DNA from: Rhodobacteraceae bacterium Alg231-30 | GTDB lineage: Bacteria; Pseudomonadota; Alphaproteobacteria; Rhodobacterales; Rhodobacteraceae | DNA length: 64,000 bases | Direction: 5' to 3' | Assembly: GCA_900143615.1 (NCBI GenBank) | Contig: FREU01000004.1 | Location: 62,001-126,000 of the forward strand | Shown here: piece after piece, positions 1 to 9,216 of the stretch | How the letters are laid out: every line of letters starts with the position of its first letter | Position numbering within the stretch: the first letter of the stretch is position 1 | Notes under the pieces: model-generated | Told to the model about the DNA's origin: nothing | What the model saw: only the letters and a program-made list of their open reading frames with translations | Databases searched by the model: none | Translations under genes and position numbers: made by a program

Positions 1-1455
1 TGCTGTGCAGGCTCGCGCCTCTTGGTGCAAGAAGGTATTGCCGAGCGATTTCATACCAAGCTCAAAGCACGCATGGATGGGCTGCGGATTGGCAACCCGC
101 TCGACAAATGCATCGACGTCGGCGCGGTTGTAGATCCAGTGCAACTGCAAACCATCACCGACATGGTCGCAGCCAATACCGAAGGCGAAACTTACCAGCC
201 CACACTCGACATGCCCGTCGAAGGTTGCTTCTACCCACCAACCCTGATCACTGGCCTCGCCCCCTCTGCGCGCCTGATGCAAGAAGAAATCTTCGGCCCC
301 GTGTTGGTCTCCACCACCTTCCGCACCCCATCTGAGGCGGTGCAATTGGCAAATAACACGCGCTACGGCCTGGCCGCGACCCTGTGGTCAGAAAACGTAA
401 ATCTCGCACTGGATATTGCCCCCAAATTGGTGGCAGGCGTGGTCTGGATCAACGCCACAAATCTGTTTGATGCCGCCGCAGGCTTTGGCGGCATGCGCGA
501 GAGCGGCTATGGCCGTGAAGGCGGCTGGGAAGGGCTATCCGCTTACACCAAACCCAAAACCAGCAGCAAGCCGCTCAAACCTATCGAAGCTTTCCGCGGC
601 GACAATGGTCCGGCCGATCCACTCGATCGAACGGCAAAGCTATATATCGGCGGCAAACAAACCCGCCCCGATGGCGGCTATTCGCAAAACGTCTACAGCA
701 AATCCGGCGACTTGCTTGGCCAGGTGCCAATTGCCAACCGCAAAGATCTGCGCAACGCGGTCGAGGCCACCCAAGCCGCTAAGGGCTGGTCTAAAACCAC
801 AGGCCACCTGCGCGCACAAATTTTGTATTACATCGCTGAAAACCTATCCGCGCGAGCTGACGAATTTGCCGCCCGCATCAACGCTCTCACAGGCGCGCGC
901 AATGGGGCAAAAGAAGTTGAAGCCTCCATCAGCCGCCTTTTCACCTATGCGGCTTGGGCTGATAAATATGACGGGCAGGTGCACGGTGTGCCTATTCGCG
1001 GCGTAGCCTTGGCTATGAAGGAACCCTTGGGTGTGATCGGCGCAATTTGCCCAGACGAGGCCCCCCTCTTGGGACTCGTTTCAACCATGGCACCCGCCAT
1101 CGCCATGGGTAATCGGGTCATTCTGATAGCTTCCGAAGCTTTCCCGCTCGCGGCCACCGATTTCTATCAAGTGCTGGAAACGTCTGATGTCCCTGCCGGC
1201 GTGGTGAACATTTTGACTGGCACACATGCCGAGCTGGCCAAACCTTTGGCTGGTCACATGGATGTAGATGCGGTCTGGTCGTTCTCCTCCACCGATCTTG
1301 CGAAAGACATAGAAGCAAACAGCGCTGGAAATCTCAAACGCACTTGGGTCAACAACGCGCAGTCCCGCGATTGGGCCTCCACAGACGGCGAAACCCACAC
1401 CTTCCTACAAGCCGCAACCGACATCAAAAATATCTGGGTGCCCTACGGAGAATAA
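1..1455 (+). CDS. Tandem aldehyde dehydrogenase family protein, 5'-truncated
   Basis: The frame is open from base 1, which begins inside the ALDH active-site motif (Cys-Cys-Ala-Gly-Ser-Arg), so the N-terminal NAD-binding half lies outside the window. The first ~190 visible residues complete one ALDH domain (EEIFGPVL, then GFGGMRESGYGREGG). After a linker a second ALDH-like N-terminal region begins near residue 215 (LYIGGK, later KEPLGVIGAICP) and ends at the stop without its own catalytic Cys motif. The protein is therefore one full ALDH domain fused to an incomplete, probably non-catalytic copy. Such ~780-residue tandem ALDHs are known in Rhodobacteraceae, often near deoC; that neighbour cannot be seen here. 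The aldehyde substrate is unknown. A TTG at 22 is not the start. Confidence 0.85.
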   Translation, partial: CCAGSRLLVQEGIAERFHTKLKARMDGLRIGNPLDKCIDVGAVVDPVQLQTITDMVAANTEGETYQPTLDMPVEGCFYPPTLITGLAPSARLMQEEIFGPVLVSTTFRTPSEAVQLANNTRYGLAATLWSENVNLALDIAPKLVAGVVWINATNLFDAAAGFGGMRESGYGREGGWEGLSAYTKPKTSSKPLKPIEAFRGDNGPADPLDRTAKLYIGGKQTRPDGGYSQNVYSKSGDLLGQVPIANRKDLRNAVEATQAAKGWSKTTGHLRAQILYYIAENLSARADEFAARINALTGARNGAKEVEASISRLFTYAAWADKYDGQVHGVPIRGVALAMKEPLGVIGAICPDEAPLLGLVSTMAPAIAMGNRVILIASEAFPLAATDFYQVLETSDVPAGVVNILTGTHAELAKPLAGHMDVDAVWSFSSTDLAKDIEANSAGNLKRTWVNNAQSRDWASTDGETHTFLQAATDIKNIWVPYGE

Positions 1456-1486
1456 TCCCTGCGCGGACGACAAAACTGACCCCGCG

Positions 1487-1551
1487 ACTTTTTGGTGCTC
1501 AAAATACCTCGGGGGAATCACAAGCTTGCTTGGGATGGGGGCAGCGCCCCC
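1487..1551 (+). repeat. Dispersed intergenic repeat, copy A
   Basis: This copy starts with ACTTTTTGGTGCTCAAAATA and continues CCTCGGGGGA, then ends in a GGGGG-CAGCG-CCCCC hairpin. It lies between the 3' ends of the convergent ALDH and DUF1674 genes. The same arm recurs at 33408-33514, 48357-48415 and 56598-56664. The GC-rich hairpin could help end transcription, but no strong U-run follows it. Confidence 0.75.
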
Positions 1552-1570
1552 GCCCTCTCACCTCTTCTCC

Positions 1571-1762
1571 TCAAAAATCAATGGCGATACCTTTTTTCTC
1601 CCAATCGCCATAACGCACGGGCTCCGGTCCGTCGCGCCCGCCCAATTCTGTGGGCATATCAACTGCCTTGGCGGTACGTCGCCGTTCTTCGGCTTCCGCC
1701 AGTGCGCGCTGCGCCGCAGGTGGCAGATCAGAAATGTCGTCTTTGGATGTTTGATCGCTCAT
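1571..1762 (-). CDS. DUF1674 family protein (SdhAF4-like succinate dehydrogenase assembly factor)
   Basis: A 63-residue protein whose C-terminus (GGRDGPEPVRYGDWEKKGIA) carries the signature of the DUF1674/SDHAF4 family. In mitochondria SDHAF4 binds flavinylated SdhA and helps it join SdhB; a similar role in bacteria is inferred from the family. The N-terminal half is charged and probably flexible (DLPPAAQRALAEAEERR). It is divergent from rsmB, a neighbour often seen in Rhodobacteraceae. No membrane segment or signal peptide is present, so it should be cytoplasmic. Confidence 0.85.
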   Translation of the reverse strand: MSDQTSKDDISDLPPAAQRALAEAEERRRTAKAVDMPTELGGRDGPEPVRYGDWEKKGIAIDF

Positions 1763-1854
1763 AGCGGTTTTTCTCCGGTCGGGGTTCCTTTCGGGGGTCC
1801 CCCTTGATATACGCGCCCGTCCACCATCGGCAAGCCATCAAGGAGCCGCAGGCA

Positions 1855-3177
1855 ATGTCCAAGCCAACACAGCACAAAAACAAAGCCAATGCTGGCCCCA
1901 AAACCACGGCCAGCGCGGGAATGCAACCCCGACGTACTGCGGTCTATTTGCTGGATCAGATTCTAGGCGAAGGCCGTATGCTCTCCGAATTGATTGGATC
2001 GGGAGCGCTGGATCGGCTTGACCCCGCCGAGCGTGCCCGCGCGCAGCGGCTGACAACAGACACTTTGCGCGGCCTGGAGCGCGCAGATCGCGTTTTGCAA
2101 AAACACCTTCAAAAATCTCCGCCGCTGACCGTGCACAATGTCTTGCGCCTTGGCACGGTTGAGCTGTGTCAGGGTGGTGCCGCACATGGTGTGGTAAACG
2201 ATGCAGTCGAAATCATGGCGCGCGGCAAACGCACCAAGGCCATGAAAGGTCTTGTCAACGCCGTCTTACGCAAAGTCGCCGCCAATGGCGCTGAAACTTG
2301 GGACGCCCTGCGCGTGCCACGTCTTCCTAAATGGCTGCGTAGCCCGCTGGTCAACGCGTATGGCACAGAGGCGATGATCACCATGGAGGCGGCCCATTTT
2401 GCTGGGGCACCGCTGGATCTATCAGCCAAGGGTGACGCAGCACAGCTTGCGGAACTGGTCAACGGCACATTGCTCCCCAATGGCTCTGTCCGGTTGCTTG
2501 ACGCAGGTCAAGTCTCCACGCTCCCTGGTTTTGAAACAGGCGATTGGTGGGTCCAGGACGCGGCGGCGGCAATTCCGGTACAGGTTTTGAACCCACAATC
2601 TGGCGACTCTGTTTTGGATCTCTGCGCCGCCCCGGGTGGCAAAACCATGCAAATTGCAGCATCCGGCGCCAAGGTCACAGCGGTGGATGATAACCCGGCC
2701 CGCATGGAACGCGTGCGCGAAAACCTTGCGCGAACCGGTCTTAAGGCCGAGGTTGTGGTTGGCGATGTCATGGCGCAATCCGGCCAATGGGATGCGATCC
2801 TGCTGGATGCACCATGTTCAGCCACCGGCACGTTGCGCCGCCACCCAGACTTGCCGTTTGCCAAAGATGGCAGCGAGTTTGGCGAACTTATCGAGCTTCA
2901 ATCTGCCATGTTGGATCATGCACTTGGTCTGCTAAAACCCGGTGGGCGTCTGGTATTTTGCACCTGCTCACTGCTGCCTGATGAGGGCGAAGTCCAAGTC
3001 GAAGAAGTTCTTGAACGGCACAAAGATATCTCCGTAGACCGCGAGGCCTTGATGATAGGCGGCATTGACGCCGCGTGGATCACCGAAGAAGGCGGTTTGC
3101 GCCTGCGCCCGGACTATTGGACCGAGCTCGGCGGCATGGATGGTTTCTATGTGGCCTGTTTACGCAAAGCCGTTTAA
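1855..3177 (+). CDS. rsmB: 16S rRNA (cytosine-967-C5)-methyltransferase RsmB family
   Basis: A 440-residue RNA m5C methyltransferase. An N-terminal NusB-like helical domain (about residues 20-150, with HGVVNDAVE) precedes a Rossmann SAM domain with LDLCAAPGGKT at 254-264. Two catalytic cysteines are visible: DAPCSATGTL (Cys321) and CTCS (Cys371). The family methylates 16S rRNA C967 with SAM. I chose ATG 1855 because AAGGAG lies 9 nt upstream; the in-frame start at 1804 lacks such a site. It heads a plus-strand block with heparinase, purH and lspA, a common arrangement in this family. Confidence 0.92.
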   Translation: MSKPTQHKNKANAGPKTTASAGMQPRRTAVYLLDQILGEGRMLSELIGSGALDRLDPAERARAQRLTTDTLRGLERADRVLQKHLQKSPPLTVHNVLRLGTVELCQGGAAHGVVNDAVEIMARGKRTKAMKGLVNAVLRKVAANGAETWDALRVPRLPKWLRSPLVNAYGTEAMITMEAAHFAGAPLDLSAKGDAAQLAELVNGTLLPNGSVRLLDAGQVSTLPGFETGDWWVQDAAAAIPVQVLNPQSGDSVLDLCAAPGGKTMQIAASGAKVTAVDDNPARMERVRENLARTGLKAEVVVGDVMAQSGQWDAILLDAPCSATGTLRRHPDLPFAKDGSEFGELIELQSAMLDHALGLLKPGGRLVFCTCSLLPDEGEVQVEEVLERHKDISVDREALMIGGIDAAWITEEGGLRLRPDYWTELGGMDGFYVACLRKAV

Positions 3178-3272
3178 TGCCTTCCTAAGTATCGCCGTGA
3201 TTGAATCGGTGACTTGAGCAATTAAGCCAGCTAAGCTCTGCGCAAACGCCACAGAGCGTAGAGGCAGAGCTT

Positions 3273-5015
3273 ATGTCTAAACCAGATCGTCTTTCCGCGC
3301 GCTGGACTCGCGCAATGCACCGTGTTCACGCACGCATCAGTACGCGTGCGCGCCCTGCTACCGGGTTCACATCCATGCCTGAACCACGCACAATCGGGCT
3401 GTTTGCGCGCGGCAAACAATTGATGGCAGGTAATTTTTTGTTTGCCGGGCATCTCATTACCGCCCCTGATACCTCAATGTGGAACGTCACACCCCCCGAT
3501 AAAACATTCGCACAAGACCTGCATGGTTTTGCGTGGATGGACGATCTGGCAGCAGTAGGCGATGCCGCGGCGCGCGACCGCGCGCAAGCTTGGCTCTGGC
3601 AATGGATAGAGCAATATGGACGTGGGCATGGTCCAGGCTGGACACCTGATCTAACAGGTCGTCGCGTTATCCGTTGGATTTCACATGCTCTTTTTCTTCT
3701 ACGTGCGCGCGATGTCGATCAATCGGAAGCTTTCTTTCGCTCCCTTGCACAACAAACCATTTTTCTCAGCCGACGTTGGCAAAAAACCCTACCCGGATTA
3801 CCTCGTTTTGAAGCGTTGACTGGGCTGATCTACGCTGGTCTTGCGCTGGAAGGTATGGAGCACCACGTCGCCCCCGCCTGTAAAGCCTTGGATCGTGAAT
3901 GCCTCAGACAAATTAGTGAACAAGGCGGCCTGCCCACGCGCAGCCCCGAAGAATTGCTCGAGGTGTTCACCCTCCTGACGTGGGCAGCTTCTGCCCTCAC
4001 TGACTCCGGCCTCACCCCATCTGAAACTCTCAAACAGGCCATTGAGCGCATTGCCCCAACCCTGCGCACATTACGCCACGCCGACGGCAGTCTCGCACGG
4101 TTTCACGGTGGTGGGCGTGGCATGGAAGGACGCCTTGACCACGCACTTGCAGAAAGCGGTAACAAATCTCGTCAGGCCGACGGTTTGGCAATGGGGTTTG
4201 CTCGACTCAGCGCGGGTCGCACCAGCGTCATCATCGATGCCAGCCCGCCTCCAAACGGTGACAACTCCGTCAACGCACACGCCTCTACATTGGCATTTGA
4301 ACTCACAAGTGGTCGTCGGCCAGTTGTGGTCAATTGCGGTTCAGGCGTAAGTTTTGGCGAAGACTGGCGCCGCGCAGGCCGCGCCACACCATCGCACTCC
4401 ACCTTATCCCTAGAAGGACTTTCCAGCGCGCGTCTCGGTCAGGCCGGCGCAGGTTGGCGCGAAGAAAAACTGGTTGATGCTCCCAAGGAAGTCCCGATCG
4501 AAATGAGCCAGGCTTCGGACGGGGTACGGTTTCAAGGTGGTCACGACGGATATCTCAAAACACACGGCCTGACCCATGCCCGCACGCTCGAACTAACATT
4601 TGACGGACGCGGAATGGCGGGGGAAGACCTTTTGGTTGCGCTTGAAGATTCTGCAAAGAGGCGGTTTGACAAAGTTCTAGACGCTGGAGCACTGCAAGGC
4701 GTACCGTTTCAAATCCGCTTTCACCTGCACCCCGAGGCCGACGCTACCGTCGATATGGGGGGCGCTGCTGTTTCGATTGCACTCAAAAGTGGTGAGATTT
4801 GGGTGTTTCGCCATGACACAGTTGCGAAAATGGTGCTGGAACCCAGTGTTTTTTTAGAAAAAGGCCGATTAAAGCCCCGAGCAAGCAAACAAGTCGTTCT
4901 ATCTGGCGTAGCAATGGAGTATGCGACCCGCATCCGGTGGTCTCTCTCCAAGGCGCATGAAACGTCTATGGCGATCAGAGACCTAAACCGGGATGAGCTG
5001 GACCTGAACACCTGA
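3273..5015 (+). CDS. Heparinase II/III family protein
   Basis: A 580-residue protein. The N-terminal half is an alpha/alpha-toroid-like helical region (for example [26 protein letters not shown]). The C-terminal half is beta-rich and matches the heparinase II/III fold ([25 protein letters not shown], then [20 protein letters not shown]). Homologues occupy this position between rsmB and purH throughout Rhodobacteraceae. No clear signal peptide is visible, so its polysaccharide substrate and location are uncertain. It ends 19 nt before purH and is likely cotranscribed with it. Confidence 0.85.
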   Translation: MSKPDRLSARWTRAMHRVHARISTRARPATGFTSMPEPRTIGLFARGKQLMAGNFLFAGHLITAPDTSMWNVTPPDKTFAQDLHGFAWMDDLAAVGDAAARDRAQAWLWQWIEQYGRGHGPGWTPDLTGRRVIRWISHALFLLRARDVDQSEAFFRSLAQQTIFLSRRWQKTLPGLPRFEALTGLIYAGLALEGMEHHVAPACKALDRECLRQISEQGGLPTRSPEELLEVFTLLTWAASALTDSGLTPSETLKQAIERIAPTLRTLRHADGSLARFHGGGRGMEGRLDHALAESGNKSRQADGLAMGFARLSAGRTSVIIDASPPPNGDNSVNAHASTLAFELTSGRRPVVVNCGSGVSFGEDWRRAGRATPSHSTLSLEGLSSARLGQAGAGWREEKLVDAPKEVPIEMSQASDGVRFQGGHDGYLKTHGLTHARTLELTFDGRGMAGEDLLVALEDSAKRRFDKVLDAGALQGVPFQIRFHLHPEADATVDMGGAAVSIALKSGEIWVFRHDTVAKMVLEPSVFLEKGRLKPRASKQVVLSGVAMEYATRIRWSLSKAHETSMAIRDLNRDELDLNT

Positions 5016-5034
5016 CGCAAGGACGCCTGACCTG

Positions 5035-6624
5035 ATGACCGAATTGTCTCCTATTCGCCGTGCACTGATTTCTGTATCCGACAAAACCGGCCTGATTGAG
5101 CTGGGCACCGCGCTCGTTGAGCGTGGCGTTGAACTGCTCTCCACCGGTGGCAGCGCCAAAGCGCTGCGCGATGCTGGCCTCGCGGTTAAAGATGTCGCCG
5201 ATATTACTGGTTTTCCCGAAATGATGGATGGTCGCGTGAAAACTTTGCACCCAGCGGTGCATGGCGGCCTTTTGGCGCTACGCGACAACGATTCTCACGT
5301 GGCAGCTATGGAAGAGCACGGTATCGGCGCAATCGATTTGCTGGTCGTGAACCTCTATCCATTTGAAGCCACCGTTGCTGCGGGAGCCGATTATGACACC
5401 TGCATCGAAAACATCGACATCGGCGGGCCCGCAATGATCCGCGCGGCCTCTAAAAATGCTGCGTTTGTGAATGTCATTGTTGATGTTGAAGACTATGACA
5501 AACTGCTGGGCGACATGGACCAGCACAACGGCGCGACCTGTGCCAAGTTCCGTCGTAAACTGTCACAGAAAGCTTATGCGCGCACCGCAGCCTATGACGC
5601 TGCCGTCAGCACATGGATGGCAGATCAGTTAGAACTCGAAGCGCCTAAGCGCCGCGCCTTTGCTGGCGAGCTAAAGCAAACTCTGCGCTATGGCGAAAAC
5701 AGCCACCAGAAAGCTGCGTTTTACACTGACGGATCAAACCGCCCCGGCGTCGCCACCGCGACACAGCTGCAGGGCAAAGAGCTCAGCTACAACAACATCA
5801 ACGACACCGATGCGGCGTTTGAGCTGGTATCTGAATTCGCCCCAGAAAACGGCCCAGCCGTGGCGATCATCAAACATGCCAACCCTTGCGGTGTCGCCGT
5901 AGGCGCAACTTTGGTCGAAGCCTACCAAAAAGCATTTGACTGCGACCGCACCTCCGCTTTTGGTGGCATCGTTGCGCTAAACCAACCACTGGACGCCGAC
6001 ACCGCCAAAAAGATCACCGAGATCTTCACCGAAGTTGTCATTGCACCGGGTGCTTCAGACGAAGCCAAAGAAATCTTTGCCGCCAAGAAAAACCTGCGCC
6101 TTCTTCTGACCGATGTGCTACCTGATCCGCGCAAACCCATCACGGCGTACAAACAGGTCGCCGGTGGCGTGTTGGTTCAGGACAAAGACGTGGGCACAGT
6201 GGCTATGGAAGACCTTAAGGTTGTCACCAAGGTTGCACCAACGGACGCTCAAATGGCTGACCTTTTGTTTGCGTGGAAAGTCGCGAAACATGTGAAATCA
6301 AACGCCATCGTTTATGTCAAAGGCGGTGCAACTGTTGGTGTTGGTGCAGGCCAGATGAGCCGCTTGGACAGCGCTAACGTCGCCGCCTCCAAAGCCGGTC
6401 GGATGGCTGCGGAACTGGGTATGGATGAGAGCCCTGCAAAAGGTTCGGCTGTTGCATCAGATGCATTCTTCCCATTCGCCGATGGCCTGCTCGAAGCCGC
6501 AGCAGCGGGCGGTACATGCGTCATCCAGCCAGGCGGCTCGATGCGCGATGAAGAAGTGATTAAGGCCGCTGACGAAGCAGGTCTGGCAATGGTCTTCACC
6601 GGCATGCGCCATTTCCGCCACTAA
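5035..6624 (+). CDS. purH: Bifunctional AICAR formyltransferase / IMP cyclohydrolase
   Basis: A 529-residue PurH, the family's usual length, catalysing the last two steps of de novo IMP synthesis. The N-terminal MGS-like IMP cyclohydrolase domain shows [13 protein letters not shown] and [14 protein letters not shown]. The AICAR transformylase domain shows [36 protein letters not shown] and [16 protein letters not shown] precedes ATG 5035. It ends with the typical [12 protein letters not shown] strong stem-loop follows the stop. Confidence 0.97.
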   Translation: MTELSPIRRALISVSDKTGLIELGTALVERGVELLSTGGSAKALRDAGLAVKDVADITGFPEMMDGRVKTLHPAVHGGLLALRDNDSHVAAMEEHGIGAIDLLVVNLYPFEATVAAGADYDTCIENIDIGGPAMIRAASKNAAFVNVIVDVEDYDKLLGDMDQHNGATCAKFRRKLSQKAYARTAAYDAAVSTWMADQLELEAPKRRAFAGELKQTLRYGENSHQKAAFYTDGSNRPGVATATQLQGKELSYNNINDTDAAFELVSEFAPENGPAVAIIKHANPCGVAVGATLVEAYQKAFDCDRTSAFGGIVALNQPLDADTAKKITEIFTEVVIAPGASDEAKEIFAAKKNLRLLLTDVLPDPRKPITAYKQVAGGVLVQDKDVGTVAMEDLKVVTKVAPTDAQMADLLFAWKVAKHVKSNAIVYVKGGATVGVGAGQMSRLDSANVAASKAGRMAAELGMDESPAKGSAVASDAFFPFADGLLEAAAAGGTCVIQPGGSMRDEEVIKAADEAGLAMVFTGMRHFRH

Positions 6625-6640
6625 TCTGGCGTCATAACAC

Positions 6641-6667
6641 GTCCTGCGTCGGCACTTGGCGCAGGAC
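6641..6667 (+). other. Stem-loop between purH and lspA
   Basis: GTCCTGCG (6641-6648) pairs perfectly with CGCAGGAC (6660-6667) around an 11-nt loop. No U-run follows, so it is more likely an mRNA stability or attenuation hairpin than a full terminator. It lies 16 nt after the purH stop and 68 nt before the lspA start. Confidence 0.55.
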
Positions 6668-6735
6668 AACTACAAATGGGTGCAAGACCGATCAACGGTC
6701 GTGCGACCGGCAGGAAGGCAGAAAGGACGCAAACC

Positions 6736-7206
6736 ATGCGCTTGATAGTCTGGGCGGGGCTTTGGGCCTTGGTCACCGATCAGCTCAGCAAATTTGCTGT
6801 GCTGCAATGGCTGAACCTTGAACAAATCCGCCACATCGAAGTCTTTCCGCCATATCTTGAATTCCATATGGCTTGGAATTACGGCGTGAATTTTGGTCTC
6901 TTTTCCAACAGTGCCGGAGCCGCCAAGTGGCTCTTGATTGCCTTAGCTGCCGGTATCATTGCGTTTGTTCTAATATGGGTGCGTCGTGATCCCCCCGGCA
7001 AATTGGGGCTCATTTCTGCGGGCCTTTTGGTTGGTGGGGCCATTGGCAATGTTGCTGACAGGCTTATCTACGGCGCCGTTGTGGACTTTCTCAACATGTC
7101 TTGTTGTGGCATCAATAACCCCTATTCGTTTAATCTGGCAGATGTCTGGATTTTCGCAGGAGCTATTGGCTTAGCGGTCTTTGGTGGAACTAAAAGAGAG
7201 GCGTGA
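6736..7206 (+). CDS. lspA: Lipoprotein signal peptidase II
   Basis: A 156-residue inner-membrane aspartyl protease that removes signal peptides from diacylglyceryl prolipoproteins. It has about four membrane segments and the family motifs VTDQLSK, NVADR, VVDFLN and FNLADVWIF. The likely catalytic pair is Asp117 and Asp136, with the 19-residue spacing usual in the family. I chose ATG 6736, which has AAAGGA upstream, over an in-frame ATG at 6676 that would add 20 charged residues. A lipoprotein gene (DUF3035) follows directly. Confidence 0.93.
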   Translation: MRLIVWAGLWALVTDQLSKFAVLQWLNLEQIRHIEVFPPYLEFHMAWNYGVNFGLFSNSAGAAKWLLIALAAGIIAFVLIWVRRDPPGKLGLISAGLLVGGAIGNVADRLIYGAVVDFLNMSCCGINNPYSFNLADVWIFAGAIGLAVFGGTKREA

Positions 7207-7258
7207 CCTTGCGCAGACAATGCGATAAAGCTTGGCCCAAGGTTGCAGGAGGATTGCA

Positions 7259-7774
7259 ATGCGCTTGACGCGATTTCTGATTGTTGGATGTATTCTGGGG
7301 CTTTCGGCCTGCAGTAATGATGGACTTCGCCAATTAAGTCAGGACGGAGAAGGCCCGGATGAATTCCTGATTCTTCCCGGACAAGAGCTGACGCAACCGG
7401 AAAACTATACAGCCCTCCCAACACCGGTTCCCGGTGCCAGCAATCGTGCGGATGTTGACCCGCTTGGGGCGGCTTCCGCAGCGCTTGGCGGATCGTCCAC
7501 TGCACGCTTTAACACCGCATCAATCGGTAGTTCCGACGGCGCGTTGGTGAACCACACCTCTCGACTGGGGCGTGACGCCGACATTCGCAGCACATTGGCC
7601 GCTGAAGATGAAGCTTTTCGCAAGCGGCGCGGGCGTTTCACCAACATCCGCATCGTGAACTACGACGTTTATAACGAAGTTTACAAACGTGAGATCCTTG
7701 CCGCCTATGATGAATGGTGGCGTTGGCGCCGCGCAGGTGCGCGCACCCCTGCGGCCCCTCCTACGGGCGGCTGA
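7259..7774 (+). CDS. DUF3035 family lipoprotein
   Basis: A 171-residue protein with a lipoprotein signal (MRLTRFLIVGCILGLSACS; lipobox LSAC) and a Ser after the Cys. The mature region is polar, Pro/Ala-rich in the middle and ends with RIVNYDVYNEVYKREILAAYDEWWRWRR. It fits DUF3035, a family of unknown function kept between lspA and M16 peptidase genes in Rhodobacteraceae. GCAGGAGG lies just upstream of ATG 7259. The position suggests an envelope role, but no activity can be assigned. Confidence 0.8.
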   Translation: MRLTRFLIVGCILGLSACSNDGLRQLSQDGEGPDEFLILPGQELTQPENYTALPTPVPGASNRADVDPLGAASAALGGSSTARFNTASIGSSDGALVNHTSRLGRDADIRSTLAAEDEAFRKRRGRFTNIRIVNYDVYNEVYKREILAAYDEWWRWRRAGARTPAAPPTGG

Positions 7775-7869
7775 ACAGACAGTTTTCCTCACAATCCCGT
7801 ATGTCCTCTTGCGGCGTCCGGCAACGGGCGTAAGTATCACACACAGATATAGGACAGGGAGTCTCAAAC

Positions 7870-9216
7870 ATGTTGAGAACCATCACCCTAGCAATTGGGG
7901 TGGCTTGCGCCGCATTGCCGGCATTCGCCAGAGATCAGGTCTCGGATTTCACACTCGATAACGGCATGCAGGTCGTCGTAATCGAAGACCACCGCGCGCC
8001 TGTCGTCACACATATGGTATGGTATCGTGCCGGATCGGCAGACGAACAACCCGGCGTCTCAGGCGTTGCGCACTTCCTTGAACACCTTCTGTTTAAAGGC
8101 ACCGAAACCTTGGAGCCCGGTGAATTCTCAGCCACTGTTGCGGCCAACGGTGGGCGTGACAATGCCTTCACCAGCTATGACTACACAGCCTATTATCAAC
8201 GCGTTGCCGCCGATCGTCTTGAGTTGATGATGACCATGGAAAGCGATCGCATGGTCAACCTCCAACTGTCAGAAGAAGACATCCTGACAGAACGTGACGT
8301 GATCATCGAAGAGCGCAATCAAAGGGTTGAAAACAATCCCGGGGCGTTGTTTCGCGAACAAATGAGTGCCGCGCAATATCTCAATCATCGTTATGGGGTG
8401 CCTATCATCGGTTGGCGCCACGAGATGGAAACCCTCGATTTGCAGGATGCGCTGGCCTACTACACACAGTTTTACGCGCCCAACAACGCCATTCTTGTCG
8501 TCGCAGGTGACGTTCAACCCGACGAGGTTCTCGATCTCGCTCAGAAATACTATGGTACCATCCCCGCCAACCCTGATCTGCCGGAACGCACCCGCCCCAG
8601 CGAGCCACCACAGACCTCTGCGCGGCGCATGACCTTTAGCGATCCGCGCGTGGCGCAACCCTATTTGACACGTTCCTATCTTGCGCCTGAACGCAATTCC
8701 GACGACCAAAAAACCGCCGCCGCCTTAACGCTACTGGCGGAAGTCTTGGGCGGGGCGCAGACCTCCGTTTTGAACCAAAAACTGCAGTTTGAGCAGCAAA
8801 AAGTCGTTTATGTCGGAGCGTGGTACAGCGGCACCTCGCTGGACAAGACCACATTCAACCTCACCGTGGTCCCCGTGCCGGGCCTGTCGCTCGAAGAAGC
8901 GGAGCAGGAACTCGATCAAGCTGTAGCTGACTTCATCGAAACCGGTGTCGACGAGGAGCAACTAGACCGCATCAAAATGCAACTGCGCGCCAGCCAAATC
9001 TATGCCCGCGACGATGTTGAGAAGATGGCCAACCGCTATGGTCGCGCGCTCACCTCGGGTTTAACGATCGCCGATATTCAGACATGGCCCGACGTGCTTC
9101 AAGCGGTGAGTTCTGAGGAAATTATCGCGGCCGCAGAGATGGTTTTTGATAAACGCAAGTCGGTCACAGGCTGGTTGACAGCCACCGATCTGACCGCAGA
9201 GGAGATCACCCAATGA
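7870..9216 (+). CDS. M16 family zinc metallopeptidase, active subunit
   Basis: A 448-residue protein with a Sec signal peptide (cleavage near AFA-RDQ) and the inverted zinc motif HFLEH (His68, Glu71 as base, His72). A further Glu-rich segment (ERDVIIEERNQRVENNP) should supply the third zinc ligand. It belongs to the pitrilysin/processing-peptidase M16B group and should act in the periplasm on small proteins or peptides. It overlaps the next gene, a second M16 protein lacking the zinc motif, by 4 nt, so the two probably form a heterodimer. Confidence 0.92.
   Translation: MLRTITLAIGVACAALPAFARDQVSDFTLDNGMQVVVIEDHRAPVVTHMVWYRAGSADEQPGVSGVAHFLEHLLFKGTETLEPGEFSATVAANGGRDNAFTSYDYTAYYQRVAADRLELMMTMESDRMVNLQLSEEDILTERDVIIEERNQRVENNPGALFREQMSAAQYLNHRYGVPIIGWRHEMETLDLQDALAYYTQFYAPNNAILVVAGDVQPDEVLDLAQKYYGTIPANPDLPERTRPSEPPQTSARRMTFSDPRVAQPYLTRSYLAPERNSDDQKTAAALTLLAEVLGGAQTSVLNQKLQFEQQKVVYVGAWYSGTSLDKTTFNLTVVPVPGLSLEEAEQELDQAVADFIETGVDEEQLDRIKMQLRASQIYARDDVEKMANRYGRALTSGLTIADIQTWPDVLQAVSSEEIIAAAEMVFDKRKSVTGWLTATDLTAEEITQ

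Noticed and set aside
22-1455. TTG at 22 as start of the aldehyde dehydrogenase
   Set aside because: The frame is open to base 1 and begins inside the catalytic Cys motif, so the gene starts outside the window.
1492-1807. Short open frames across repeat copy A
   Set aside because: They cross a dispersed repeat and the antisense of the DUF1674 gene, without ribosome-binding sites.
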